A stretch of DNA of 58,318 bases from JBHHZJ01 sp046758005 (GTDB lineage Bacteria; Pseudomonadota; Alphaproteobacteria; Kiloniellales; J153). Position 1 is the first letter of the stretch; the number at the start of each line of letters is the position of its first letter. Below are positions 26,768 to 35,012 of the stretch, piece by piece. The DNA is taken from positions 1 to 58,318 of the forward strand of contig JBHHZJ010000009.1 of NCBI GenBank assembly GCA_046758005.1, read 5' to 3'. The notes under the pieces were generated by a model, which worked only from the letters and a program-made list of their open reading frames with translations, did no database searches and was not told the origin of the DNA. The position numbers and the translations under genes are program-made.

Positions 26768-27070
26768 GCCGTTTGCCGTCCCCGACGCCGTCGCGCGGCG
26801 GCGATCCAGGGGGCGCTCGGCCCGGCGAACGGCCGGATCATGGTTGATTTCCCCGCCTCCCACCGGCTCCCGCGCCCTGGAAAATCGGCCCCGAAGCGCA
26901 CATATTGGGTCGATGCGGGCCGGCCTTCCACCGCTTCGGGTCGAGGTGGGCGCTGCTATTGACTCCCCCTTGAACCGCTCCTAATGTGGCGCCGCTCTCG
27001 ACGAACCGGGCCCGGTCCGATCGGCTGACCTTCCGGAGGAACCCGGCGAAAATCCTGGAAAAGCAAGGGA
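26768..27070 (+). other. Intergenic region between rpoN and hpf
   Basis: 303 bp without a supported gene. The first 190 bp show nothing I can identify. A good sigma-70-type promoter lies at 26959-26987, followed by a roughly 75-nt leader up to hpf. No sigma-54 site was seen. Confidence 0.6.
26959..26987 (+). promoter_or_regulatory. Sigma-70-type promoter for hpf-ptsN
   Basis: TTGACT (26959-26964) and TAATGT (26982-26987) are separated by exactly 17 bp. The -35 box differs from consensus at one base. Transcription would start near 26994, about 77 nt before the hpf start. This allows the hibernation factor to be expressed apart from rpoN. Confidence 0.6.
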
Positions 27071-27655
27071 ATGCAGCTATCCGTTAAGGGGAAGCAGCTC
27101 GACGTTGGCGATGCACTGCGGACCCATGTGAGGGAGAGCCTTTCGCGCATCCTCGGCAAATATTTTGGCGACGCGATCGAGGTCGGGGTCACCCTGTCCC
27201 GAGAGGGGCACCGCTTCCGCGCCCTGGTCACGGCGCACGTCGGACGGGCCATCCAGCTGCGGGCGCAGGGCGAGTCCGAGGGCGCCTACCTGGCCTTCGA
27301 CACCGCCGCCGAGCACTTGGCCAAGCGCCTGCGCCGCTACAAGCGGCGCCTGCGCGACCATCACAAGGAGCCGGCGCCGGCCGCCGAGGCGCTGCCCGCG
27401 CAGCAGTACATCCTGGCGGGCCAGCCCGGCGACGACTCGAGCGAGGCCGAGGCCGACGGCATGCCCGTGATCGTGGCGGAGATGACGACCGAAATCCCGA
27501 GCCTGACGGTCGGCGAGGCCGTGATGCGGATGGACCTGGCCGACCTGCCCGCCCTGATGTTTCGCAACAGCTCGCACAGCGGGCTGAATCTTGTCTACCG
27601 CCGGCCGGACGGCAACATCGGTTGGATCGACCCGCGCGGCAACCGCGGCGGTTGA
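27071..27655 (+). CDS. hpf: Ribosome hibernation promoting factor, long form
   Basis: 194-residue long-type HPF, which alone can dimerise 70S ribosomes into 100S particles in stationary phase. The N-terminal S30AE domain (about 1-105) begins MQLSVKGKQLDVGDALRTHV. An Ala/Glu-rich linker follows. The C-terminal dimerisation domain contains EAVMRMDLADLPALMFRN and ends LVYRRPDGNIGWIDPRG. It is preceded by an AAGGGA Shine-Dalgarno and followed by ptsN after 24 bp, the usual rpoN-hpf-ptsN order. Confidence 0.96.
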   Translation: MQLSVKGKQLDVGDALRTHVRESLSRILGKYFGDAIEVGVTLSREGHRFRALVTAHVGRAIQLRAQGESEGAYLAFDTAAEHLAKRLRRYKRRLRDHHKEPAPAAEALPAQQYILAGQPGDDSSEAEADGMPVIVAEMTTEIPSLTVGEAVMRMDLADLPALMFRNSSHSGLNLVYRRPDGNIGWIDPRGNRGG

Positions 27656-27679
27656 CCTGCGTTAACGCATGAGTTTGCT

Positions 27680-28144
27680 ATGGAAATCGCTGACCTGATC
27701 AGCCCTCGGGCGATCATTGCCAACCTACGAGTCACCAGCAAGAAACAGGCGCTGCAGGAACTGGCCAAGCGGGCCGCCGCGCTCACCAAGCAGCCGGAGA
27801 GGACGGTCTTCGAGGTCCTGATCGAGCGCGAGCGCCTGGGCACCACCGGCGTCGGGCACGGCATCGCGATCCCGCACGGCAAACTGCCCGACCTGGACCG
27901 CCTCTACGCCCTGTTCGCCCGCCTGGACACGCCGATCGACTTCGACGCCATCGACGAGCAGCCGGTCGATCTGATCTGCGTCCTGTTGGCGCCGGAGACC
28001 GCGGGAGCGGACCACCTGAAGGCGCTGGCCCGAGTCTCCCGCCTGTTGCGCGACCGCGCGGTGTGCGAGAAGCTGCGCGGCGCCGACAACCCCGAAGCGA
28101 TCCACGCCCTGCTCACCGAGTCGACGGCCAGCCACGCCGCCTGA
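27680..28144 (+). CDS. ptsN: Nitrogen regulatory PTS protein EIIA(Ntr)
   Basis: Last phosphoacceptor of the regulatory PTS(Ntr) chain, linking nitrogen and carbon state to potassium uptake and other targets. The 154-residue PTS EIIA type-2 domain has the phosphorylated His66 in GHGIAIPHGKL. Neither EI(Ntr) nor NPr genes are in the window. It is convergent with DUF1150; a hairpin lies in the 53-bp spacer. Confidence 0.96.
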   Translation: MEIADLISPRAIIANLRVTSKKQALQELAKRAAALTKQPERTVFEVLIERERLGTTGVGHGIAIPHGKLPDLDRLYALFARLDTPIDFDAIDEQPVDLICVLLAPETAGADHLKALARVSRLLRDRAVCEKLRGADNPEAIHALLTESTASHAA

Positions 28145-28175
28145 CACCAAGTCTCGGCCGACGGCCCGGCCCCGC

Positions 28176-28194
28176 CGGCGGCCAATGGCCGCCG
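28176..28194. terminator. Hairpin between convergent ptsN and the DUF1150 gene
   Basis: CGGCGGCC-AAT-GGCCGCCG is a perfect 8-bp stem with a 3-nt loop, in the 53-bp spacer between two convergent stop codons. It could act on both transcripts. It lacks a U-tract, so its strength is uncertain. Confidence 0.4.
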
Positions 28195-28197
28195 TGC

Positions 28198-28413
28198 TCA
28201 ATGGACGCTGACCGGCTCGAGGTCGTTCTGGCGGATCGCGGCGAAGGCGAGGTTGCGACTTTGCATGACCGCGATCTGGGTGCCGTCGGCCGCATGCACG
28301 GCGTAGGCCGTGCCGCCGTCGATCGGAACCGGCTTCACGTAGGCCACCTGCTCCAGCCCGAGGATCATCAGATCCCGGGGCGAGATGGGGCTCGTCCGTG
28401 CGATCTCGTTCAT
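28198..28413 (-). CDS. DUF1150 family protein
   Basis: 71-residue protein of a family restricted, as far as I know, to alphaproteobacteria and commonly adjacent to an Hsp20 gene. It begins MNEIARTSPISPRDLMILGL and ends RQNDLEPVSVH, with YAVHAADGTQIAV in the middle. No enzymatic motif. Its ATG overlaps the hsp20 stop (ATGA), so expression is coupled to the heat-shock protein. Function unknown; the linkage suggests a role in the stress response or an Hsp20 accessory role. Confidence 0.85.
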   Translation of the reverse strand: MNEIARTSPISPRDLMILGLEQVAYVKPVPIDGGTAYAVHAADGTQIAVMQSRNLAFAAIRQNDLEPVSVH

Positions 28414-28856
28414 CGTGCTCTCTCCTTCCTGGACGGCCTGTCCGGTCCTCCGGCCGCGATCTCGATCGTGCGCACCTGCGGTTCGTTGACCGGCCGCTCG
28501 ATTTCGATATGGAGCAGGCCGTTGTCGAGCGAGGCACCGGTGACCTCGATGCCGTCGGCGAGGACGAAGCTGCGCTGAAACTGCCGCGCGGCGATGCCGC
28601 GGTGCAGATAGACCGCGGCCTTGTCGTCCGTCTGCTTGCCGCGGATGACGAGCTGGTTGTCCTGGATCTGGACCTCCAGGTCGTCGGCCGAAAAGCCCGC
28701 CACGGCGAGCGTGATCCGCAGGCGGTTCGGGCCGATCTGTTCCACGTTGTACGGCGGATAGCCGTCCGCGGCGGTCTTCGAGATCCGCTCCAGGGCCTCT
28801 TCGAACTGCTCGAATCCGAGCAGCAGCGGACTGTTGAAAAGGGACAGTCGGGCCAT
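28410..28856 (-). CDS. Small heat shock protein, Hsp20/IbpA type
   Basis: ATP-independent holdase that binds unfolding proteins for later refolding by DnaK or GroEL. The 148-residue protein has the alpha-crystallin domain at about 35-125 (YNVEQIGPNRLRITLAVAGF; FVLADGIEV) and a C-terminal tail. It resembles class A rhizobial Hsp20 and IbpA (start MARLSLFNSPLLLGFEQFEE). ATG 28856 is chosen. The TTG at 28886 would lie inside the leader hairpin. An AGGAGG sits 11 nt upstream. An RpoH-like promoter and a ROSE-like hairpin precede it. Confidence 0.93.
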   Translation of the reverse strand: MARLSLFNSPLLLGFEQFEEALERISKTAADGYPPYNVEQIGPNRLRITLAVAGFSADDLEVQIQDNQLVIRGKQTDDKAAVYLHRGIAARQFQRSFVLADGIEVTGASLDNGLLHIEIERPVNEPQVRTIEIAAGGPDRPSRKERAR

Positions 28857-28867
28857 GGTGCCAGCGT

Positions 28868-28889
28868 CCTCCTCGTCGATGAGCAAGGG
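28868..28889 (-). ncRNA. ROSE-like RNA thermometer hairpin in the hsp20 leader
   Basis: In the minus-strand transcript CCUUGCUC (within 28881-28889) can pair with GAGGAGG (28868-28874), the hsp20 Shine-Dalgarno, over a 6-nt loop. One G lies opposite no partner. ROSE elements upstream of alphaproteobacterial hsp20 genes show the same design: a UUGCU motif against the SD with an irregular G, melting at heat shock. A further GGGTCC/GGACCC helix lies upstream (28903-28914). Pairing was done by eye. Confidence 0.45.
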
Positions 28890-28973
28890 CTGCCGTTCGA
28901 AGGGGTCCGGACCCGGCGGGGCGGCATCCGGCCTCTCCTGCGGCCCGCAGCACGCGGCGCCGCTCGATCGATT

Positions 28974-29002
28974 ATTTGGGGTCCGGGGCGGGTGCGATCA
29001 AG
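28974..29002 (-). promoter_or_regulatory. RpoH (sigma-32)-like promoter for hsp20-DUF1150
   Basis: On the minus strand CTTGAT (28997-29002) and CCCCAAAT (28974-28981) are separated by 15 bp. This resembles heat-shock promoters (CTTGAA ... CCCCAT-T). It sits directly behind the groEL terminator and about 110-140 bp upstream of the hsp20 start, giving room for a structured leader. Confidence 0.4.
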
Positions 29003-29028
29003 GCGGCGGCGCGGCGCGGCCGCGCAGG

Positions 29029-29061
29029 CAAAATTAGGGCCGCGGCGACACGCCGCGGCCC
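29029..29061 (-). terminator. Rho-independent terminator of groES-groEL
   Basis: A perfect 11-bp inverted repeat (29037-29047 with 29051-29061, loop ACA) lies 30 bp after the groEL stop. In the minus-strand transcript it is followed by UAAUUUU (29030-29036). Stem, loop and U-rich tail together make this the clearest terminator in the window. Confidence 0.75.
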
Positions 29062-29090
29062 CTTGTCTGTCTTGCCGGCCGGGCTCGATA

Positions 29091-30725
<1,635 letters not shown>

Positions 30726-30760
30726 TTCGTTCTTCTCCCGAATTCAGACCGTTGCGCGTC

Positions 30761-31081
30761 TCAGGCGGCCTTCTTGCGCTTCTTGCTCGCCGCGCCCTCG
30801 AGCACGCCCATGATGTCCGACTCCTTCATGATCAAAACATCCTCGCCGTCGATCTTGACCTCGGTGCCCGACCACTTGCCGAACAGCACCCGGTCGCCGA
30901 TCTTGACGTCGAGCGGCTGGAGCTTGCCGTCTTCGCCGCGGGCGCCCGGACCGACGCCCACGATCTCGCCCTCCATCGGCTTCTCCTGCGCCGTGTCCGG
31001 GATGATGATGCCCCCGGCCGTCTTGTCGTCCTGTTCAATACGCTTCACGACCACACGATCGTGCAATGGGCGGAACCTCAT
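30761..31081 (-). CDS. groES: Co-chaperonin GroES
   Basis: 10-kDa lid of GroEL. The start MRFRPLHDRVVVKRIEQ at 31081 is the family start; the upstream in-frame codons are leader. The mobile loop is KTAGGIIIPDTAQEKP. The 106-residue protein has an unusually basic tail, EGAASKKRKKAA, a little longer than the E. coli protein. First gene of groESL, with a CIRCE element and promoter 60-120 bp upstream. Confidence 0.97.
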   Translation of the reverse strand: MRFRPLHDRVVVKRIEQDDKTAGGIIIPDTAQEKPMEGEIVGVGPGARGEDGKLQPLDVKIGDRVLFGKWSGTEVKIDGEDVLIMKESDIMGVLEGAASKKRKKAA

Positions 31082-31142
31082 GGCGGATTCTCCAGTTTTC
31101 AGAGCCTCAACTATATGGATTGATGCCCCCGGGAGCACCCTG

Positions 31143-31169
31143 CTAGCACTCTCCGGCGGCGAGTGCCAA
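31143..31169 (-). promoter_or_regulatory. CIRCE operator (HrcA binding site) of groESL
   Basis: CTAGCACTC-N9-GAGTGCCAA matches the CIRCE consensus TTAGCACTC-N9-GAGTGCTAA at 16 of 18 positions, with the exact 9-bp spacer. It lies just downstream of the -10 box, where HrcA binding would block transcription. hrcA itself is not in the window. Confidence 0.88.
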
Positions 31170-31170
31170 T

Positions 31171-31199
31171 TGTCTATGCCCTCCTGCCCAGGAAGTCAA
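31171..31199 (-). promoter_or_regulatory. Promoter of groES-groEL
   Basis: On the minus strand TTGACT (31194-31199) and TAGACA (31171-31176) are spaced by 17 bp. The expected start point falls within the adjacent CIRCE element. The boxes are of the housekeeping type. No separate RpoH box was evident. Confidence 0.6.
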
Positions 31200-31372
31200 G
31201 CCGTCCCTCGGCCTCCGCCGAGGTCCCGGCCCGGCGCACCCGCGCGCCTGGCAGCAGTCGCCCGGCTATGCTGCTAAGTTATTGTTTTATTTATCTTATT
31301 GTGTTGCCATGGAGGCCGGAGCTCGGCAAGATCGAAGTTGGTGTTTCGCGTGCCAGCGAGGAAAGGAGCAAA

Positions 31373-31636
31373 ATGGGCGCGATCGAAAAGCAACTCCGCG
31401 ACTACCGGTTGACGACGGCGGAGATCCTCTACCACATGCCGGACCATCCGAACCTGCTGCAGACGTACGTCTGGCAGCAATACGACATCGCGCCGGAGTA
31501 CCCGGTGCTGCGCAGGTTCCTGGATTTCTGGGCGCGCAATCTCGACGGCAAGCTCCATTCGGTCACGGTCGCCCACGTGCGGCTGATCACGGCCCCGAAG
31601 GCGCGCTTCGCCTCGGCCCTGCTGCACCTGCAATAG
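31373..31636 (+). CDS. usg: Usg-like family protein
   Basis: 87-residue protein of the Usg family, named from a gene near the tryptophan genes in other alphaproteobacteria. It begins MGAIEKQLRDYRLTTAEILY and contains MPDHPNLLQTYVWQQYDIAPEYP in two parts. The biochemical role is unknown. A strong AAAGGAG lies 4 nt upstream. An AT-rich stretch at about 31274-31304 probably holds the promoter; no good box pair was seen. It is divergent from groES. Confidence 0.85.
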   Translation: MGAIEKQLRDYRLTTAEILYHMPDHPNLLQTYVWQQYDIAPEYPVLRRFLDFWARNLDGKLHSVTVAHVRLITAPKARFASALLHLQ

Positions 31637-31764
31637 GTCCGCTCCCGGGCCCGCCCCGGCGCCGCCTTCCCCCGGCGCCGCGTCTTGGCGGCGCGGCGGC
31701 TTGGCCTTAGGCTACGGGTCACGCGCAAAAAATTTTTCCGCGCCCGGAGCCTTCGCTCGAAGAC

Positions 31765-32835
31765 ATGACCTCGCTCGCGGCTTCCCCGCCCCGGACCGCC
31801 CAAGTCGGAGACGACCGCGCAGTGGCGCTGTGGCTGCTCGCGTGCTGCGCCATGATCTTCGCCATGGCGGTGATCGGGGCGATCACGCGGCTGACCGAAT
31901 CCGGCCTGTCGATCATGGAATGGGCGCCGCTGCGCGGCGTCCTGCCGCCGCTGAGCGAGGCGGAATGGAAGCGCATCTTCGCCCTGTACCGGCAAATTCC
32001 GGAGTACAGCCAGGTCAACGCCGGGATGACGCTGGCCGAGTTCAAGACGATCTTCTGGTGGGAGTACGTGCACCGGCTGTGGGGGCGGTTGATCGCGGTG
32101 GTCTTCGCCGTGCCCTTCGTCTGGTTCCTGGCGCGCCGGCGGGTGCGGCCCGAGCTGCTACCGCACCTGGTCGCCATGTTCGCCTTGGGCGGCCTCCAAG
32201 GCCTGCTCGGCTGGTTCATGGTGGCCAGCGGGTTCGCCGCGCGCACCGACGTGAGCCAGTACCGCCTGGTCGCGCACCTGGGCGCGGCCGTGCTGATCTA
32301 CGGCTACATCCTGTGGGTGGCGCTGGGCCTGCTGTTCCCCGAACCGGAGCCGAGCCGCGACCGGCGGGCCGGACGGCTGCGCGCGGCGCTGATCGCCCTG
32401 GCCGGGCTGAGCGCGCTCACCATGGCCTCCGGCGGTTTCGTCGCCGGGCTCGACGCCGGTTTCGCCTACAACACCTTCCCGTTGATGGACGGCGCGCTGG
32501 TGCCCGCGGGCTACGCCGACCTGCGTCCGTGGCCGGTCAACCTGTTCGAGAACGCGGCCGCGGTGCAGTTCAACCACCGGCTGCTCGCGGTGGCGACGCT
32601 CGGCGCCGCGCTCGGCCTTTGGCTGTGGGGGCGCCGGCTCGACCTCGCGGCGCGGGCGCGCCGCGGGCTCGCCCTGGTGCTCGCGACGGCGGGCGCGCAG
32701 CTCGGCCTCGGCGTCGCGGCCCTGCTGCTCGTGGTGCCCGTCTGGCTGGGCGCGCTGCATCAGGCCGGAGCGCTCCTGCTTCTGACGGCCGCGCTGTGGG
32801 CCATCCATCGATTGCGCCCGGCCCCGCCGCCATGA
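31765..32835 (+). CDS. ctaA: Heme A synthase (COX15/CtaA)
   Basis: Integral membrane enzyme that oxidises the C8 methyl of heme O to give heme A for cytochrome aa3-type oxidases. The 356 residues show about eight hydrophobic helices. Conserved heme-site histidines are in WWEYVHRLWGRLI and VQFNHRLLAVATL, and the AITRLTESGLSIMEW motif of the type-2 (alphaproteobacterial and mitochondrial) family is present. ctaB, ctaC and ctaD are not nearby. Its stop overlaps the start of the next gene by 4 bp. Confidence 0.95.
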   Translation: MTSLAASPPRTAQVGDDRAVALWLLACCAMIFAMAVIGAITRLTESGLSIMEWAPLRGVLPPLSEAEWKRIFALYRQIPEYSQVNAGMTLAEFKTIFWWEYVHRLWGRLIAVVFAVPFVWFLARRRVRPELLPHLVAMFALGGLQGLLGWFMVASGFAARTDVSQYRLVAHLGAAVLIYGYILWVALGLLFPEPEPSRDRRAGRLRAALIALAGLSALTMASGGFVAGLDAGFAYNTFPLMDGALVPAGYADLRPWPVNLFENAAAVQFNHRLLAVATLGAALGLWLWGRRLDLAARARRGLALVLATAGAQLGLGVAALLLVVPVWLGALHQAGALLLLTAALWAIHRLRPAPPP

Positions 32836-33677
32836 CGTACGACCGCATCGAGGTGCGTCCCATCGCCCGCGCGCTCGGCGCCGAGGTCCACGGCGTCGAC
32901 CTGTCGGCACCGCTCGCGGACGCGGTGTTCGCGGAGATCCATCGGGCGTTTCTCGAACACCTGGTCATCTTCTTCCGCGACCAGGACCTCACCCCCGACC
33001 GGCAGGTTGCCTTCGCGCGGCGCTTCGGGCCCATCGGCACCTACCCTTTCGCCGAGCCGATCGAGGGCCATCCCGAGGTGATCGCGGTCGTGAAGGAGCC
33101 GGAGCAGACGACCAACTTCGGCGGTTTCTGGCATTCCGACACGGCCTATCTCGAGCGCCCCCCGCTCGGTTCGGTGCTGTACGCCAGGCAGGTGCCCCCC
33201 TTGGGCGGCGACACCCTGTTCGCCAACATGGTCCTGGCCTACGAGCGCCTGTCGGACGGCATGAAGGCGCTGCTCGACGGTCTGGTCGCGCTCAACAGCT
33301 CGGCCAAGAACACGGCCGCCGTCCGCGGCACCCACCTGAGGAGCGGAACCATGGCTGGCAAGGACCTGGAACGGATGGACATCGAGGCCGCGCACCCGGT
33401 CGTGCGCACCCACCCGCAGACCGGGCGCAAGGCGCTCTACGTCAACCGGGCGCACACCCTGCGCTTCCGCGGAATGACCGAGGCGGAGAGCGCGCCGCTC
33501 CTCGCGTTCCTCTTCGACCACGCGGTCAAGGAGGAATTCACGTGCCGCTTCCGCTGGGACAGGGGCTCGCTCGCCGTCTGGGACAACCGCTGCACCCAGC
33601 ACTACGCCCTGAACGATTACCCCGGCCAACGCCGGGTCATGCACCGGGTGACCGTGGAGGGCGAGATCCCGTATTGA
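32832..33677 (+). CDS. TauD/TfdA-family Fe(II)/2-oxoglutarate dioxygenase
   Basis: 281-residue cupin-fold oxygenase with the iron triad His101-x-Asp103 in FWHSDTAYLE and His257 in CTQHYALNDYP. The Arg that holds 2-oxoglutarate is in RRVMHRVT. Spacing is nearly the same as in TauD. The substrate is unknown: a sulfonate, an alkyl sulfate, an aryloxyacid or something else. The ATG overlaps the ctaA stop (ATGA), so the two may be translationally coupled. No sulfonate transporter lies nearby, which speaks against a plain taurine role. Confidence 0.88.
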   Translation: MTYDRIEVRPIARALGAEVHGVDLSAPLADAVFAEIHRAFLEHLVIFFRDQDLTPDRQVAFARRFGPIGTYPFAEPIEGHPEVIAVVKEPEQTTNFGGFWHSDTAYLERPPLGSVLYARQVPPLGGDTLFANMVLAYERLSDGMKALLDGLVALNSSAKNTAAVRGTHLRSGTMAGKDLERMDIEAAHPVVRTHPQTGRKALYVNRAHTLRFRGMTEAESAPLLAFLFDHAVKEEFTCRFRWDRGSLAVWDNRCTQHYALNDYPGQRRVMHRVTVEGEIPY

Positions 33678-33706
33678 GAGGTGAGGTGGACCCCAATCGT
33701 TGGACA

Positions 33707-33805
33707 GGTCGGCGGCGTTCGTTAGGTGGAATCCGATGCTGATTTCCATGCCGCCACCGGCACCGGCAGGCGCCTGACCACCCCTAACAAGAGCGGAAAC
33801 CGACC
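33707..33805 (+). promoter_or_regulatory. Nested inverted repeats, candidate structured leader before the methyltransferase
   Basis: Three paired blocks are nested. GGTCGG (33707-33712) pairs with CCGACC (33800-33805). GTTAGGTGG (33721-33729) pairs with CCA(CC)CCTAAC (33778-33788). Inside, TGCCG-N4-CGGCA (33749-33762) forms a hairpin, followed by a CAGGCGCCTG palindrome (33767-33776). It lies 65 bp before the homocysteine methyltransferase start. It matches no riboswitch I know. It could be a leader RNA, a terminator for the preceding gene or a remnant of an element. Confidence 0.35.
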
Positions 33806-33869
33806 GGAGTCGTTGTTCCGAAAAGTCCTTGTGTTAATTTGGCCGCACTTTGGAACGGGAGGTCCGAAA

Positions 33870-34808
33870 ATGGCAACCTATCGAAACCAGCTGCCGCAGC
33901 TATCGGGTGATTTCTTTCTCACCGACGCCGGGATCGAGACCGACTTGATCTTCAATCACGGGATCGAGATTCGGGAGTTCGCCGCCCATACCCTTTTGCC
34001 GGAATCGAAGGGACGAGACGCGCTGGCCCACTATTTCCGGGGATTTCTCTCGCTCGCCCGCGAAAAGGACGCCGGCTTCATTTTCGACAGCCAGACCTGG
34101 AAGGCGCACATGCATTGGGCCAAGGACCTGGGCGCCACGGATGAGGAGCTCAAGGAGGCCAACCGTGACGCGATCGCGTTCATCGCCGGCCTGCGGGACG
34201 AGTTTTCCGGCAATGCGAAGCCGATTGTGCTGAACGGCCTCGTCGGCCCCCGGGGCGATGCGTACGCGCCCGAAGCGGTGGTCGCGCCGCACGAGGCCGA
34301 GGCGTACCACTCCAAGCAGATTGGATGGCTGGCCAAGACCGAGGTCGACATGGTTACCGCGCTCACCTTCACCCAGTCGGGCGAGGCCATCGGCATCGTA
34401 CGCGCCGCCCGGGCCGCCGATCTTCCCGTCGTCGTCTCGTTCACGGTGGAGACCGACGGCAATCTGCCGACGGGCCAGCCACTGAAGGACGCGATCGTGG
34501 CGGTGGACGAGGCGACCGAATCGGGCGCCGCCTATTTCATGGTGAATTGCGCCCATCCCGACCATTTCACGCACGTCCTCGAAGACGGGGACTGGTCTCG
34601 CCGCATCCGCGGCATCCGCTGCAACGCCTCGCGCAAGAGCCATGCCGAACTCGACGAGTCCGAGACGCTCGATGACGGCAGTCCCGTGGAACTCGGGAGC
34701 CAGTACAAGGCGATCCGGGAGAAAATGCCCTGGCTCAACGTCTTCGGCGGTTGCTGCGGCTCCGATCTGCGCCATGTGACGGAGATCGCCCACGCGCTCG
34801 CCCCGTGA
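33870..34808 (+). CDS. Homocysteine S-methyltransferase family protein
   Basis: 312-residue BHMT/MmuM-type barrel that moves a methyl group to homocysteine to make methionine. All three zinc cysteines are present: Cys227 in MVNCAHP and Cys295-Cys296 in FGGCCGSD. The N-terminus FFLTDAGIETDLIF is typical of the alphaproteobacterial betaine- or methylmethionine-like subgroup. The methyl donor is not known (S-methylmethionine, SAM or betaine). ATG 33870 has a GGGAGG 6 nt upstream. It stands alone, convergent with the CCA-adding enzyme. Confidence 0.9.
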   Translation: MATYRNQLPQLSGDFFLTDAGIETDLIFNHGIEIREFAAHTLLPESKGRDALAHYFRGFLSLAREKDAGFIFDSQTWKAHMHWAKDLGATDEELKEANRDAIAFIAGLRDEFSGNAKPIVLNGLVGPRGDAYAPEAVVAPHEAEAYHSKQIGWLAKTEVDMVTALTFTQSGEAIGIVRAARAADLPVVVSFTVETDGNLPTGQPLKDAIVAVDEATESGAAYFMVNCAHPDHFTHVLEDGDWSRRIRGIRCNASRKSHAELDESETLDDGSPVELGSQYKAIREKMPWLNVFGGCCGSDLRHVTEIAHALAP

Positions 34809-34948
34809 CCGCCGCGACGAACAGGAGACGCCGTCCGACGTTCAATTCTGTTCGCCGTGTCTGACATCGAGCGCTCAACCACCCGTCCGCACGCGGGAGG
34901 CGCTTCAGGGCGATTTGGGTTGCGGTCCGCTGTGGGCGAGAAGCAGAC

Positions 34949-34974
34949 ACCCGAGCTTGCGATAATCCTCGGGT
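34949..34974. terminator. Hairpin between convergent methyltransferase and CCA genes
   Basis: ACCCGAG-N12-CTCGGGT is a perfect 7-bp stem within the 204-bp convergent spacer (34809-35012), 140 bp beyond the methyltransferase stop and 38 bp beyond the CCA gene stop. No U-tract is evident, so it is a weak candidate. The rest of the spacer holds nothing recognisable. Confidence 0.3.
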
Positions 34975-35012
34975 CTCATTGCCGTCCGGCTCCTCGCTCA
35001 TGGGTTCGCGGC

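Noticed and set aside
33678..33869. SAM, SAH or cobalamin riboswitch before the homocysteine methyltransferase
   Set aside because: None of the conserved cores I know is present. Only unspecific nested repeats remain, reported as a separate finding.
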